From: WHSW01 sp033856255
GTDB lineage: Bacteria; Actinomycetota; Thermoleophilia; Solirubrobacterales; 70-9
Assembly: GCA_033856255.1 (NCBI GenBank)
Contig: JAWVFH010000044.1
Span: 62,001-126,000 of the forward strand
Length of the DNA: 64,000 nt
Reading direction: 5' to 3'
Shown here: one piece after another, positions 52,646 to 61,888 of the stretch
How positions within the stretch are numbered: the first letter of the stretch is position 1
How the letters are laid out: every line of letters starts with the position of its first letter
Program-made: the position numbers and the translations under genes
The notes under the pieces: generated by a model
What the model was told of the DNA's origin: nothing
The model's database searches: none
The model's input: the letters and a program-made list of their open reading frames with translations, nothing else

Positions 52646-53805
52646 GAGGAGATCAGCTCCGCCAGGCGGGCGGTCTCCCGGCTCAGGTTGCAGTGTTCGA
52701 CCACGTGGGCCCGCGCCGCTCGCCCCATCCGCTCGCGGCGTTCGGCCGGCAGGTCGAGCAGCTCGCCGATCGCCCGCCCCAGCGCGGTGGGGTCACCGGG
52801 CGGGACCAGCCTGCCGAACTCCGGCCGCACCAGCTCCGGCAGGCCGACCTCGTCGCTGGCGACGACGGGGATCTCCATCGACATCGCCTCCTTGACGACC
52901 ACGGGCATCGAATCGCGGTCGCCGTTGGCGGCGATGATCGCCGGCATCGCCAGCACGTCGGCCCGCCCGAGGACCTCTCGAACCCCGGCGGGCGCGAGGC
53001 CGCCGGCGAGCTGGACCCGGTGGGCGAGGCCGAGTCGGTCCACCTGCGCGCTCAGCGAATCTCGCAGCGGCCCCTCGCCGACGATTGTCAGGCGCTCGAC
53101 CGGGCGCTCGCGCTCGAGCTCGGCGACCGCCTCGATCAGATGCGCGAAGCCCTTCTTCTCGACCAGGCGCCCGACCGCCACCACGTGCCTGCCGCCCGGA
53201 TAGGGGGTCGAGCGCCGGAAGGCGTCCGGGTCGACGCCCATCACGATCACGTGGATGCGCTCGCCGGCCTCCGCGCCGACGAGGGAGCGCAGATGCCGGC
53301 GGTTGTACTCGCAGCCGGTGGTCACGAACGTGGCCCGCTCGAGCTTCTCGCGCAGGTTGGTGGGCGTTTCGAAGATCTCGTAGGCGTGGGCCGTGACGCT
53401 GAACGGGATCGCCAGGATCCGCGAGAGGCGCATCGCGTCGAGGGCCGCGCCCGCCGCGAAGTGCACATGCATGTGGGAGACCCCGGCGACGCGCAGGCGC
53501 CTCGCCCGCAGGCCGAGAGCGCGCAGGCGGCGCACGGGCTCCTCGGCGGCCCAGCGGCGCTGCGCCGCCCAGTCGCCGCGCACGGCGAGCGGATGGCGCA
53601 CGGCGAGGCGGAGCAGCGCGCCGGGCTTGCGCGCCAGCGGGTCGTCCTCCAGGTAGGCCACGGGATGGCTGGACCCGGCTGCGCCCCGCTCGCGAGCGTT
53701 CGCCTCGATCACCACGCGATGGCCGAGCCGTGCCAGCTCGTCGATCTCGTTGACGACGAACGTCTCCGACGGAACCGGGAATCGATCCGTGAGCACCGCG
53801 AGCAT
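52642..53805 (-). CDS. Family 4 glycosyltransferase
   Basis: This is a 387-residue protein. The ATG at 53805 opens with MLAVLTDRFPVPSETFVVNEIDELARLGHRVVIEANARE, the usual AmsK/WcaL-like start; the open frame further upstream is antisense to the GGDEF gene. It continues with GVSHMHVHFAAGAALDAMRLSRILAIPFSVTAHAYEIFE, AVGRLVEKKGFAHLIEAVAEL and VVVKEAMSMEIPVVASDEVGLPELV. It marks the right edge of the glycan locus. Confidence 0.83.
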   Translation of the reverse strand: MLAVLTDRFPVPSETFVVNEIDELARLGHRVVIEANARERGAAGSSHPVAYLEDDPLARKPGALLRLAVRHPLAVRGDWAAQRRWAAEEPVRRLRALGLRARRLRVAGVSHMHVHFAAGAALDAMRLSRILAIPFSVTAHAYEIFETPTNLREKLERATFVTTGCEYNRRHLRSLVGAEAGERIHVIVMGVDPDAFRRSTPYPGGRHVVAVGRLVEKKGFAHLIEAVAELERERPVERLTIVGEGPLRDSLSAQVDRLGLAHRVQLAGGLAPAGVREVLGRADVLAMPAIIAANGDRDSMPVVVKEAMSMEIPVVASDEVGLPELVRPEFGRLVPPGDPTALGRAIGELLDLPAERRERMGRAARAHVVEHCNLSRETARLAELISS

Positions 53806-53905
53806 GCTGGGGAAGTATTCCCGGCCTCGCTGCCATGGTCGCGAAGGTCGGCCAAACAGCGCCTCACCGCTCAAGCCTCCGTCCTCAAAACCCGATGAGT
53901 CACGC

Positions 53906-54433
53906 ATGGAGTTAGACGTCGAGAGTTCCGACCTGGACGCCCTCACCGGTCTCAGCAACCGTCGCCGGTTCTTCGAGCTCGCGGCGGCGGCGTTCGAGCA
54001 CGCGCGCGCGACCGGCGCCGAGTGCACCGCGGTACTGATCGACCTCGATCGTCTCGACTTCGTCAACGACACCTTCGGCCACCACACCGGTACCGAGCTG
54101 ATCCGCGAGACCGGCGCCGCGCTGGGGGAGATCGCGTCGCCGGGTGACGTCCTCGGCCGGATCGGCGGCGACGAGTTCGCGCTCCTGCGGGTCGGCGCGG
54201 CCACGTCGAAGGAGGAGCTCTGGTGGCAGATCTCGACAGCCGCGAAGCACGGCAGCGGCGCCAACAAGCCGTTCGCCCTCGGCGTCAGCGTCGGGGTCGC
54301 GGTCGCGCGCGCCGACGAGGTCGCCTCGTTCGACAGCCTGATGGCGCTCGCCGACGACTCGATGTACGAGCACAAGCTCGCCGGCGGCGGCTCCGACGGC
54401 CCGCCGCACGCCCGCCGCCGACCGCGCGACTGA
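53906..54433 (+). CDS. Stand-alone GGDEF-domain protein (diguanylate cyclase)
   Basis: This is a 175-residue protein made of one GGDEF domain with no sensor. DLDALTGLSNRRRFFEL is the N-terminal signature, LIDLDRLDFVNDTFGHHTG holds metal and guanine contacts (D46, N54), and RIGGDEFALL carries an intact GGDEF (87-91). The RxxD inhibitory site five residues upstream is absent (SPGDV), so product inhibition is not expected. It should make cyclic di-GMP when dimeric. Sitting between the glycan locus and secreted proteins, it may link c-di-GMP to surface properties. Confidence 0.83.
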   Translation: MELDVESSDLDALTGLSNRRRFFELAAAAFEHARATGAECTAVLIDLDRLDFVNDTFGHHTGTELIRETGAALGEIASPGDVLGRIGGDEFALLRVGAATSKEELWWQISTAAKHGSGANKPFALGVSVGVAVARADEVASFDSLMALADDSMYEHKLAGGGSDGPPHARRRPRD

Positions 54434-54451
54434 CACAAGAAGGGGGTTGTG

Positions 54452-56647
54452 ATGTCCGGCCGGGGGCCAACGGTGTTCGCGATGATCCTGGGGCTGGCCC
54501 TGCCCGCGACGGCCGCCGCCCACGACCCGGGCGCGTCGGTCCTGAACCAGAACGGCGAGGTCAGGGCCCGCGTCGAGAACGCCCTCGGCGGCAAGGTCAC
54601 GCCGCTCGACGACGGCCTGCTCCAGGTGCGCAGCGCCGACGGCTACTCCTACACCACCCACGGACCCGACTTCAGGACCGACCTCGAACCGGTCGGCGAT
54701 CACGGCGGGTCGATCGACGTGGGCGACCCCCAGCGCCCCCCGGCCTGCATCGCCAGCCCGTCGACCGACTACTACCAGGAAGTCCTCTACGGCTACCCGT
54801 CCTCCGCCACCAACCAGCTGGCGACCAAGCGGGCTGACATCCAGGGTGTGATCGGGCGCATCGACGCGGTCCTCAACGAGGAGTCGCTGGCCAGCGGCGG
54901 CCCGACCGCCGACTACAAGGTCCGCTGCGAGATAGACGGGTCGGTGAAGGTGAGCGCCTTCCCGGTCAGCGTCCCGGGCGGCGGCTCGGCGACCTTCACC
55001 CAGATCGTCAACGCGGCGAAGGCAGCCGGGTTCACCAACCAGCGAGCGGACTACTCGATCTTCTACGACGGGGCAGGCCCGAGCGGCGCCTGCGGCACGG
55101 GCTACATGTTCGACGACGAGACCCTGTCGGCGAACAACCTCAACAACAACCCCGGCGGCTCGGTCTCCGGCGGCTACGCGGCCAGCTACGCGGGCTGCTG
55201 GTTCGGGCGCACCCCGATGCATGAGAACGGCCACAACGAGGGCGCGGTGCAGTCAGGCGCTCCCGACTCGACCGGCGACGGCGGCCACTGCGACGAGGGC
55301 TCGGACGTGATGTGCTACCTCGACGGCGGCAGCCTGCGCCAGGACTACCCGCAGACCTGCTCGGTCGCCCCCTCGACGCTGCACTTCGACTGCGCCTGGG
55401 ACAGCTACTTCGATTCCGACCCCGAGGCGACCGAGTACCTGGCCACCCACTGGAACATCGGCTCGAGCCTGAACCGCTTCATCCGCTTCGGCGGCCCGAG
55501 CCCGGACTTCACCGCCACCTGCGTGCTCTTGCATTGCGCGTTCACCGACCACAGCAGCGCCTTGGCGGGGATCGCCTCGCGAAGCTGGTCGTTCGGGGAC
55601 GGGGCGATCTCGACGGTGACCAACCCGTCGCACGACTACGCCGGCCTCGCGGCCTACACGGTGACGCTGACGGTCGTCGACGGCGCCGGGCACTCGAGCT
55701 CGGCGACGCGGACGATGGTGCTCAACGACGCCTTCGCCAACGCCCAGCAGCTGACCGGCTCCGCGCAGACCGTCGCCGGCGGCAACGCCGGGGCGAGCAA
55801 GGAGACGGGCGAGCCCAGCCACGCCGGCAACGCCGGTGGCGCCTCGGTCTGGTACCGCTGGACGCCCGCGGCCGGCGGCTCGACGACGATCGACACCTGC
55901 GGCGGCGACTTCGACACGACGCTCGCCGTCTACACCGGCTCCGCGGTCGGTGCCCTGACGCAGGTCGCCGCCAACGACGACAACCCCGGCGTCTGCGGTG
56001 GCCCGACCTCGAAGAGCGCCGTCACGTTCAACGCCACCGCCGGGAGCGTCTACCGGATCGCCGTCGACGGCTGGGACGGCGCCACCGGCTCGCTCAGCCT
56101 GAGGCTGGCGCAGACGGTGGACACGACCGCGCCCACGGCGACGATCACGGGCGGGCCCAACGGCCCGACCTCCGACGCGAACCCGAGCTTCAGCTTCGCC
56201 GCCGGCGAGCCGTCCAGCTTCGAGTGCCGGCTCGACGCCGGCGCCTTCGCCGCCTGCGGCTCACCGCGAGCCTACGCGGGCCTCGTCGACGGCCCGCACG
56301 TCTTCTCGGTCCGAGCCACGGATGGCGCCGGCAACACCGGCGCCGCCACCGACCGCTCCTTCGCCGTCGACGCGACGGCTCCGGAGACGACGATCGACTC
56401 CGGCCCGGCGAAGATCAAGCAGCGACGCGACGCGAGCTTTGCCTTCTCGGCCTCCGAGCCGGGCTCCACGTTCCAGTGCCGGCTGGACCTCCGGGTCTTC
56501 GCACCCTGCGTCTCGCCGTATCGGGCCCAACGCCCGCGCTCCGGCCGCCATACGTTCGAGGTGGCTGCCGTCGACGCGCTCGGCCATGTCGACCTGACGC
56601 CGGCCACGAAGGGGTTCAAGGTCAAGAAGCAGCGCAAGCACCGTTAG
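54452..56647 (+). CDS. Secreted HExxH metallopeptidase-like protein with PKD and Ig-like domains
   Basis: This is a 731-residue protein; the ATG is five bases after AGAAGGGGG. It has a signal peptide ending TAAAHD. The catalytic-like site MHENGHNEGAVQ (H257, E258, H261) is followed by GGHCDEGSDVMCY, with a possible third ligand and a metzincin-like Met-turn. Then come a PKD domain (SRSWSFGDGAISTVTNPSHDYAGLAAYTVTLTVVDGAG), a pre-peptidase-like beta domain (FDTTLAVYTGSAVGALTQVAANDD), two Cys-containing Ig-like repeats (FECRLDAGAFAACGSP, FQCRLDLRVFAPCVSP) and a basic tail. Peptidase activity is inferred; a paralogue is at 59053-60417. Confidence 0.7.
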   Translation: MSGRGPTVFAMILGLALPATAAAHDPGASVLNQNGEVRARVENALGGKVTPLDDGLLQVRSADGYSYTTHGPDFRTDLEPVGDHGGSIDVGDPQRPPACIASPSTDYYQEVLYGYPSSATNQLATKRADIQGVIGRIDAVLNEESLASGGPTADYKVRCEIDGSVKVSAFPVSVPGGGSATFTQIVNAAKAAGFTNQRADYSIFYDGAGPSGACGTGYMFDDETLSANNLNNNPGGSVSGGYAASYAGCWFGRTPMHENGHNEGAVQSGAPDSTGDGGHCDEGSDVMCYLDGGSLRQDYPQTCSVAPSTLHFDCAWDSYFDSDPEATEYLATHWNIGSSLNRFIRFGGPSPDFTATCVLLHCAFTDHSSALAGIASRSWSFGDGAISTVTNPSHDYAGLAAYTVTLTVVDGAGHSSSATRTMVLNDAFANAQQLTGSAQTVAGGNAGASKETGEPSHAGNAGGASVWYRWTPAAGGSTTIDTCGGDFDTTLAVYTGSAVGALTQVAANDDNPGVCGGPTSKSAVTFNATAGSVYRIAVDGWDGATGSLSLRLAQTVDTTAPTATITGGPNGPTSDANPSFSFAAGEPSSFECRLDAGAFAACGSPRAYAGLVDGPHVFSVRATDGAGNTGAATDRSFAVDATAPETTIDSGPAKIKQRRDASFAFSASEPGSTFQCRLDLRVFAPCVSPYRAQRPRSGRHTFEVAAVDALGHVDLTPATKGFKVKKQRKHR

Positions 56648-56656
56648 CCTGCAGCC

Positions 56657-57721
<1,065 letters not shown>

Positions 57722-57763
57722 CCGCGTTCCTAAACGGATAGCTCGGGCAGCAATCCCTGCTCA

Positions 57764-57779
57764 GGAAGACTAGTCTTCC
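57764..57779 (+). terminator. 16-bp palindrome after the esterase gene, possible terminator
   Basis: GGAAGACTAGTCTTCC is a perfect palindrome that can form a 6-bp stem with a CTAG loop, followed by GTTTCACTT. It lies 43 bases after the esterase stop and before the leader of the collagen-like gene. A weak terminator is the simplest reading; a protein-binding site is possible. Confidence 0.4.
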
Positions 57780-57788
57780 GTTTCACTT

Positions 57789-57870
57789 GTCGTGGGTATC
57801 CGGCGGTTAGCTGGGGGACCGGGCCACGACTGAAGGGCAGGAAGCCCGTAACGCGTACGGAGGTATCGGA
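57789..57870 (+). promoter_or_regulatory. Structured 5' leader of the collagen-like gene, possible riboswitch
   Basis: GTCGTGG (57789-57795) pairs perfectly with CCACGAC (57824-57830), enclosing CCGG...GGGGGACCGG. This is followed by TGAA and a GGGC-AGGAA-GCCC hairpin (57835-57847), then the Shine-Dalgarno GGAGG (57859-57863) and a GTG start. The GCTGGGGGACCGG element recalls actinobacterial c-di-AMP (ydaO-type) leaders, but the known 3' half is not evident. The class is uncertain; the secondary structure is seen directly. Confidence 0.4.
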
Positions 57871-58980
57871 GTGAAGGGTGCAAAGAACCGCCTTGGCGGC
57901 AGCATGCGCACGATCGCGATCGCGATCGGGTGTGTGCTCGCAGTCGGCGCGACCGGCGCGGTTGCCGGTCAGCTGATCACAGGTAAGGACATTCAGAACG
58001 GCTCGATCACTGGAAAGGATCTGAGCAAGAAGCTTCGCAGCAAGATTGCCCGGACCGGCACGGCCGGAGCGCCCGGCACGGCCGGGGCGCCCGGACAGAA
58101 CGGGACCGATGGCACCGACGGGACCAATGGGACGAACGGCACCGCCGGCGCCCCCGGCGCCCCCGGTACCCCTGGTACGAACGGCACCAACGGTACGAAC
58201 GGCACCAACGGTGGCAACGGCAGCGAGATCGGACCGATCGGGTTCGAGCACGGCGGCTACGTAACCGGCAACATCAACGGCCAGAACGGCTGGATGATGA
58301 CCGGGCCCTTCGACGTCGCGGTCGCGACGACCGCTTCGTTCGCGGATGCCGCGGGCTACGGAATGGGAGCTCAGGCACTTCGGATGTCGAATGGCACCGC
58401 GAGTGGCTCGTTCGGCGATCAGACGTTCTCGCCCGGGCTCACGGACCCCGCAGGCGAGCCGGATTCCCGGATCCTCGGCAGCAGTGGCGATCTCCAGCCG
58501 CATTTCGATGCGAGCTTCAAGATCGGCACAACGCAGGCGACCCCGGTGCAGACGGGCCTGCTCATGAGTGTCAGTCCCGACCCAGGCGATGGTTCTCGGA
58601 TGAGCTACCTGCGCTTTGAGGACCAAGGCGATGGCGTGCATGTGTTCTTCGACGACGTGACGGGTTCCGCTGACCCGGTGACGTTCAACGAGACGGACAT
58701 CGCCACGCTGAGTCGGACGCAGGCGCATACGGTGAGATTCTCGATCAACTTCGTTCCCGGACCGGGCAACGACGTCGTTCAGATCTTCATCGACGGCGTC
58801 CTCAAGGCCACCGGTACGACGTGGGAGAACTACTACCGGTTCGACCCGGAGCAGGCTCCTGGCAACCGCGTTCCGAGCGTCGACCAGTTGCTGTTCCGCG
58901 AAGGCGGATCGAGCGTTCCTGCCAACAACGGCAAGGGATTCCTGGTCGACGGCGTTCAGCTCGCGTCCGCGGCTCAGTAG
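57871..58980 (+). CDS. Secreted collagen-like protein with C-terminal lectin-like domain
   Basis: This is a 369-residue protein starting at a GTG seven bases after GGAGG. It has a signal/anchor helix (TIAIAIGCVLAVGATGAVAG) and the segment LITGKDIQNGSITGKDLSKKLRSK, which recurs in envelope proteins of related actinobacteria. Eighteen uninterrupted G-x-y triplets (63-117) are rich in GTN/GAP/GTD and should form a short triple helix, hence a trimer. The remaining 250 residues look like a LamG/concanavalin-type beta-sandwich (ASFKIGTTQATPVQTGLLMSV, VQIFIDGVLKATGTTW). It is likely exposed on the cell surface. Asn/Thr-rich triplets could be glycosylated. A strong terminator follows. Confidence 0.78.
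   Translation: MKGAKNRLGGSMRTIAIAIGCVLAVGATGAVAGQLITGKDIQNGSITGKDLSKKLRSKIARTGTAGAPGTAGAPGQNGTDGTDGTNGTNGTAGAPGAPGTPGTNGTNGTNGTNGGNGSEIGPIGFEHGGYVTGNINGQNGWMMTGPFDVAVATTASFADAAGYGMGAQALRMSNGTASGSFGDQTFSPGLTDPAGEPDSRILGSSGDLQPHFDASFKIGTTQATPVQTGLLMSVSPDPGDGSRMSYLRFEDQGDGVHVFFDDVTGSADPVTFNETDIATLSRTQAHTVRFSINFVPGPGNDVVQIFIDGVLKATGTTWENYYRFDPEQAPGNRVPSVDQLLFREGGSSVPANNGKGFLVDGVQLASAAQ
58057..58221 (+). repeat. Collagen-like G-x-y coding repeat
   Basis: Eighteen codon triplets begin with a Gly codon, and the later part is nearly tandem at the DNA level (repeats of ACGAACGGCACCAACGGT type). Such arrays change length by slippage, so copy number may vary between strains. Confidence 0.75.
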
Positions 58981-59004
58981 CCGGCGCGACCGAACCCAGC
59001 GACG

Positions 59005-59035
59005 AAACGGGGCGGCCACGGTGGCCGCCCCGTTT
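59005..59035 (+). terminator. Rho-independent terminator after the collagen-like gene
   Basis: The arms AAACGGGGCGGCCAC and GTGGCCGCCCCGTTT are perfectly complementary over 15 bases around one central base, and TTTCTTT follows. It lies 24 bases after the stop codon. The A-rich left flank makes it bidirectional, so it can also end transcripts of the convergent minus-strand gene at 59053. Confidence 0.92.
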
Positions 59036-59052
59036 CTTTGCGTAAAGCGTGG

Positions 59053-60417
59053 CTAGCGCCGCGCGCGGGCGCTGATCTTGTAGCTGGCGCCGATCCGGCC
59101 GCCGCGGGTGAGCACGCCCGCGTACCACACCCCGGGATCGGGATCGGAGATCCGGCAGCTCGCGTGGCGGCCGGGGCCGGCGTCACGGCAGTGGAAGACC
59201 TCGCGCGTGGGCTCCCTCGAGTGGCGCACGAACAGCGCCAGCTCAGCGCCGGGGGCGGCGAACAGCCGCACCCGCAGGGACCGCGTCTGACCGCGGACGC
59301 GAACCTTGAACCGGCGCCAGTCCCCGCGCTCGCCGGACGCCGCGCGCTGCTTGCCGAGCGTCTCGATCGCGGCCGGCTTGCCGGGCAGCAGCTGCGAACC
59401 CGACCCGGAGAGGGAGAGGAAGCGGTTCAGCGGCGAGCCGAGGTTCCAGTGCGTGGACAGGTACTCGCCGGGCTCGGGAGCGGTGTCGAAGTAGTCGTCG
59501 AAGCCACAGTCGAACTGGACGAAGTCGGGGCAATGCAGAAGGGTGCCGGCCTGGTTGCGGTCGCCGCCGTCGGGCGAGTAGCAGAGGACGTCGTAGTCCT
59601 CGTTGCAGTGCCCGCCGGTGCCCGTCGAGTTCGGAGCCCCGTACTGGACGGCGCCCATCAGGTGCGCGCTCTCGTGCATCGCGGTCTCGCCATCCCAGCA
59701 GGGTCCGTAGACGATGCCGTAGCCGCCGCCGACGTTGCTGCGGTTGTCGACCGAGAGGGTCTGATCGGTCTCATAGGAGGCGATCCCGCAGCTGCCGCCG
59801 AGCTCGCCGTCGACGAAGACGAGGTAGTCAGCGCGATCGGAGTTGAAGCCAGCGGCGCGGGCGGCGGAGACGACCTCGGAGAAGCTCGCCCCGGGAATCG
59901 TCAGCGTGTCGACCCGCACCTGCCCGGAGGGGTCGCAGAGCACCTTGTAGTCGGCGTTCGGCCCGCCGCTCGCCAGCGAGGCGGCGTTGAGGACCGCGTC
60001 CATGCGCCCGATCACCGAGCGGATCTCGGCGGTCGCTTCGCCGGTGCGATCGGGGGTGCCGCTGACGTTGGCGTAGATCACCTGCTGGTAGAAGTCGGTT
60101 GCGCAGAGCGGCGGGCGCTCGACCGATCCGGGCCCGAAGCCGATCCCGTCCGGCCCGGCGGCGCTCGGGCCGTCGCGCTCGACCGAGGCGCGGGCGTCGG
60201 GGCCGTGGGTGAGCAGCGGATCGCCGACCGAGGGGTCGACGCGGTAGAGGCCGGTGGCCGTCATCTCGGCGCCGGCGCCGATCACACGCCTGGTGCTGTC
60301 GGGCGCCTCCTGGGCGCTCGCCGTCCCGACCATGGCGAATACGGACGCAAGCGCGAGCGCCAGCAGGGCGGCGGGCCGTGCCAGCGGTACAGACAGGGAT
60401 GTAGGTCCGGTGCCCAC
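59053..60417 (-). CDS. Secreted HExxH metallopeptidase-like protein
   Basis: This is a 454-residue protein starting at GTG with an export signal (ALLALALASVFAMVGTASA). It is a paralogue of 54452-56647, sharing DFYQQVIYANVSG, IGRMDAVLN, ASGGPNADYKV, GFNSDRADYLVFVDG, HESAHLMGAVQYGAPNSTGTGGHC and YFDTAPEPGEYLSTHWNLGSPLNRFL. The zinc-type site is H248, E249, H252, with H270 a candidate third ligand; DVLCY replaces the Met-turn of its paralogue. There is no PKD domain; instead it ends in a beta-rich domain (FKVRVRGQTRSLRVRLFAAPGAELALFVRH) and a basic RARR tail. Probable envelope or extracellular protease; activity not proven. Confidence 0.7.
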   Translation of the reverse strand: MGTGPTSLSVPLARPAALLALALASVFAMVGTASAQEAPDSTRRVIGAGAEMTATGLYRVDPSVGDPLLTHGPDARASVERDGPSAAGPDGIGFGPGSVERPPLCATDFYQQVIYANVSGTPDRTGEATAEIRSVIGRMDAVLNAASLASGGPNADYKVLCDPSGQVRVDTLTIPGASFSEVVSAARAAGFNSDRADYLVFVDGELGGSCGIASYETDQTLSVDNRSNVGGGYGIVYGPCWDGETAMHESAHLMGAVQYGAPNSTGTGGHCNEDYDVLCYSPDGGDRNQAGTLLHCPDFVQFDCGFDDYFDTAPEPGEYLSTHWNLGSPLNRFLSLSGSGSQLLPGKPAAIETLGKQRAASGERGDWRRFKVRVRGQTRSLRVRLFAAPGAELALFVRHSREPTREVFHCRDAGPGRHASCRISDPDPGVWYAGVLTRGGRIGASYKISARARR

Positions 60418-60637
60418 GCCCGTCTGATCGGCGTCAATACGCCGCTCAGCGACGAATCTCGACCAAGCTCGGACACCCGTCCAGCCAACCTCAGAGCGCG
60501 ATTAAAGGTTTGGGCGCGGGCTGCCGATGAAGGACACAGAGGTGCGCTCTGGGGCTCAGCGGCCCGTCACGACGGCGCGGACCAGCCGCGTGCACGCTTC
60601 ACCTCCGCCTCGCTCGGTTTCTCGCCCTTTTGAGTGA

Positions 60638-60656
60638 AGTGGGTAAAATACCCACT
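60638..60656 (+). promoter_or_regulatory. Palindromic operator/-10 region abutting a start codon
   Basis: AGTGGGTAAAATACCCACT has 8-bp perfect arms around AAA. It contains TAAAAT, a good -10 hexamer, and ends exactly where the ATG of the next gene begins. Transcription from this promoter would give a leaderless message, and a dimeric protein bound here would block it. This arrangement is typical of an autoregulated module. Confidence 0.65.
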
Positions 60657-61127
60657 ATGAGTTTTGTGGTCAGCAGGGCGAATGGCTGGGAGATTCGTGA
60701 GTCGGTCAGCACGGAGCGTGGGCCGCGCAGTCGCACCCTGGCGACCTTCAAGCGCCTCGACCGGGCGACGCTCGAGCACGCCGCCGGGCGCGCTTCGAAG
60801 CCGATCGACCGCGAGCGGCTGATCAGCGCCGCTTTGCGCGCGGGCGCCCCGGTCGAGGTGAGCCCCGCCGACGCACACGCCGGAGCCCTGATTCGGGCGC
60901 TCGATCGCGGCGACGTGCCGCGCCCGGCGCTTCGTCGCCTGCTCGTCGGCTACCTGACCGACGAGCGTGCGTCGAGCGATGCGGCGACGGGAGCCGCCGC
61001 TTGGCTTGGCGCGTCGGCAGCCGACCGCGGCGCTGCCCTGGTTGACCTGCTTCGGCTCGGCGATGCGATCCCGGCCGGGCGCCGATCGAGCCGGTCCTCG
61101 TTTCCCGGGTTCGGTCGAGCCCCGTGA
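60657..61127 (+). CDS. Unknown protein, first gene of a toxin-antitoxin-like pair
   Basis: This is a 156-residue protein with its ATG directly after the palindrome, so translation is probably leaderless. The N-terminus SFVVSRANGWEIRESVSTERGPRSRTLATFKRL looks like a three-stranded sheet as found in DNA-binding amino-terminal domains of integrases. The rest is helical (RERLISAALRAGAP, ALIRALDRGDVPRPALRRLLVGYL) and the end is basic. It is translationally coupled to a nucleotidyltransferase-like gene. I do not recognise a family; antitoxin or regulator is an inference from context. Confidence 0.55.
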   Translation: MSFVVSRANGWEIRESVSTERGPRSRTLATFKRLDRATLEHAAGRASKPIDRERLISAALRAGAPVEVSPADAHAGALIRALDRGDVPRPALRRLLVGYLTDERASSDAATGAAAWLGASAADRGAALVDLLRLGDAIPAGRRSSRSSFPGFGRAP

Positions 61128-61693
61128 TGACCGAACCCTCGCTGCCGGAGAAGGTGAGCGCCATCGACGCCGCTCTCGAGCGGGGTCGGATTTCGCATGC
61201 CTTCGGCGGCGCGCTCGCGCTCGCCTACTACGCGGAGCCGCGGACGACGATCGACGTCGACGTCAACGTCTTCGGCGCGCCGGATTGCCATCCTCAGGTG
61301 GCAGCGGCGCTGACTCCGCTGGGAGTCGAGACGGGCACCGATCCGGCCGCGCTGGCCCGCGACGGTCAGTGCCGGATCTGGTGGGGCCGGACGCCACTCG
61401 ACCTGTTCTATGCCTACGACGAGATCCATGACGCGATGGCGGAACAGGCGCGCCGGGTTCCGTTTGGCGACGGCGAGATCCCGATCCTCTCGCCCGAGCA
61501 CCTGATCGTCTGCAAAGCGGTGTTCGACCGCGCCAAGGATTGGATCGACATCGAGCAGATGCTGACCGGGGTGGATCACCTCGACGTCCCGCAGGTCGAA
61601 CGTGACCTGGCCCGCCTCGCGGGAGCAGACGACCCACGAACGGTCCGCTTCGTCGAACTCGCCGACGAGCTGCGGGGACCCGCGGACGGATGA
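61124..61693 (+). CDS. Nucleotidyltransferase-like protein, AbiEii/MenT-type toxin candidate
   Basis: This is a 189-residue protein whose GTG overlaps the previous stop (an ATG one codon later is equivalent). The core GRISHAFGGALALAYYAEPRTTIDVDVNVFG is the Pol-beta-like signature: GG, then R-x-T-x-D-x-D with catalytic aspartates. WGRTPLDLFYAYDEIHDAM and ILSPEHLIVCKAVFDRAKDWIDIEQML give the third acidic strand and the conserved K/D pair seen in AbiEii-like toxins. Members transfer nucleotides to tRNA or proteins. Role as toxin is inferred from family and pairing. Confidence 0.7.
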   Translation: MMTEPSLPEKVSAIDAALERGRISHAFGGALALAYYAEPRTTIDVDVNVFGAPDCHPQVAAALTPLGVETGTDPAALARDGQCRIWWGRTPLDLFYAYDEIHDAMAEQARRVPFGDGEIPILSPEHLIVCKAVFDRAKDWIDIEQMLTGVDHLDVPQVERDLARLAGADDPRTVRFVELADELRGPADG

Positions 61694-61815
61694 GCGGGTC
61701 GAGGTCGACTGGAACCGGAGACGATCCAGGTTGCGTCACTGGCGAGTGGCGAGCTGCCGATCGAACGGATCCCCGGTCTCGATGACCAGCGACAGGACGC
61801 TAGGCTGAGCGGCGC

Positions 61816-61888
61816 GCCCGGGTAGCTCAGCTGGTAGAGCACCTCCATGGTAAGGAGGGGGTCAGGGGTTCGAGTCCCCTCCCGGGCT
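61816..61888 (+). tRNA. tRNA-Thr (anticodon GGT)
   Basis: This 73-base cloverleaf has acceptor arms GCCCGGG/CCCGGGC, D-arm GCTC/GAGC, anticodon stem CCTCC/GGAGG with loop ATGGTAA giving anticodon GGT, and T-arm AGGGG/CCCCT with TTCGAGT. The discriminator base is T and CCA is not encoded. It reads ACC and ACU threonine codons. Its last base is shared with the stop codon of the convergent ABC transporter gene. Confidence 0.96.

Noticed and set aside
52642..54600. A 652-codon reading of the last glycosyltransferase
   Set aside because: The first 265 codons run antisense to the GGDEF gene and show no domain; the conserved GT4 start lies at 53805.
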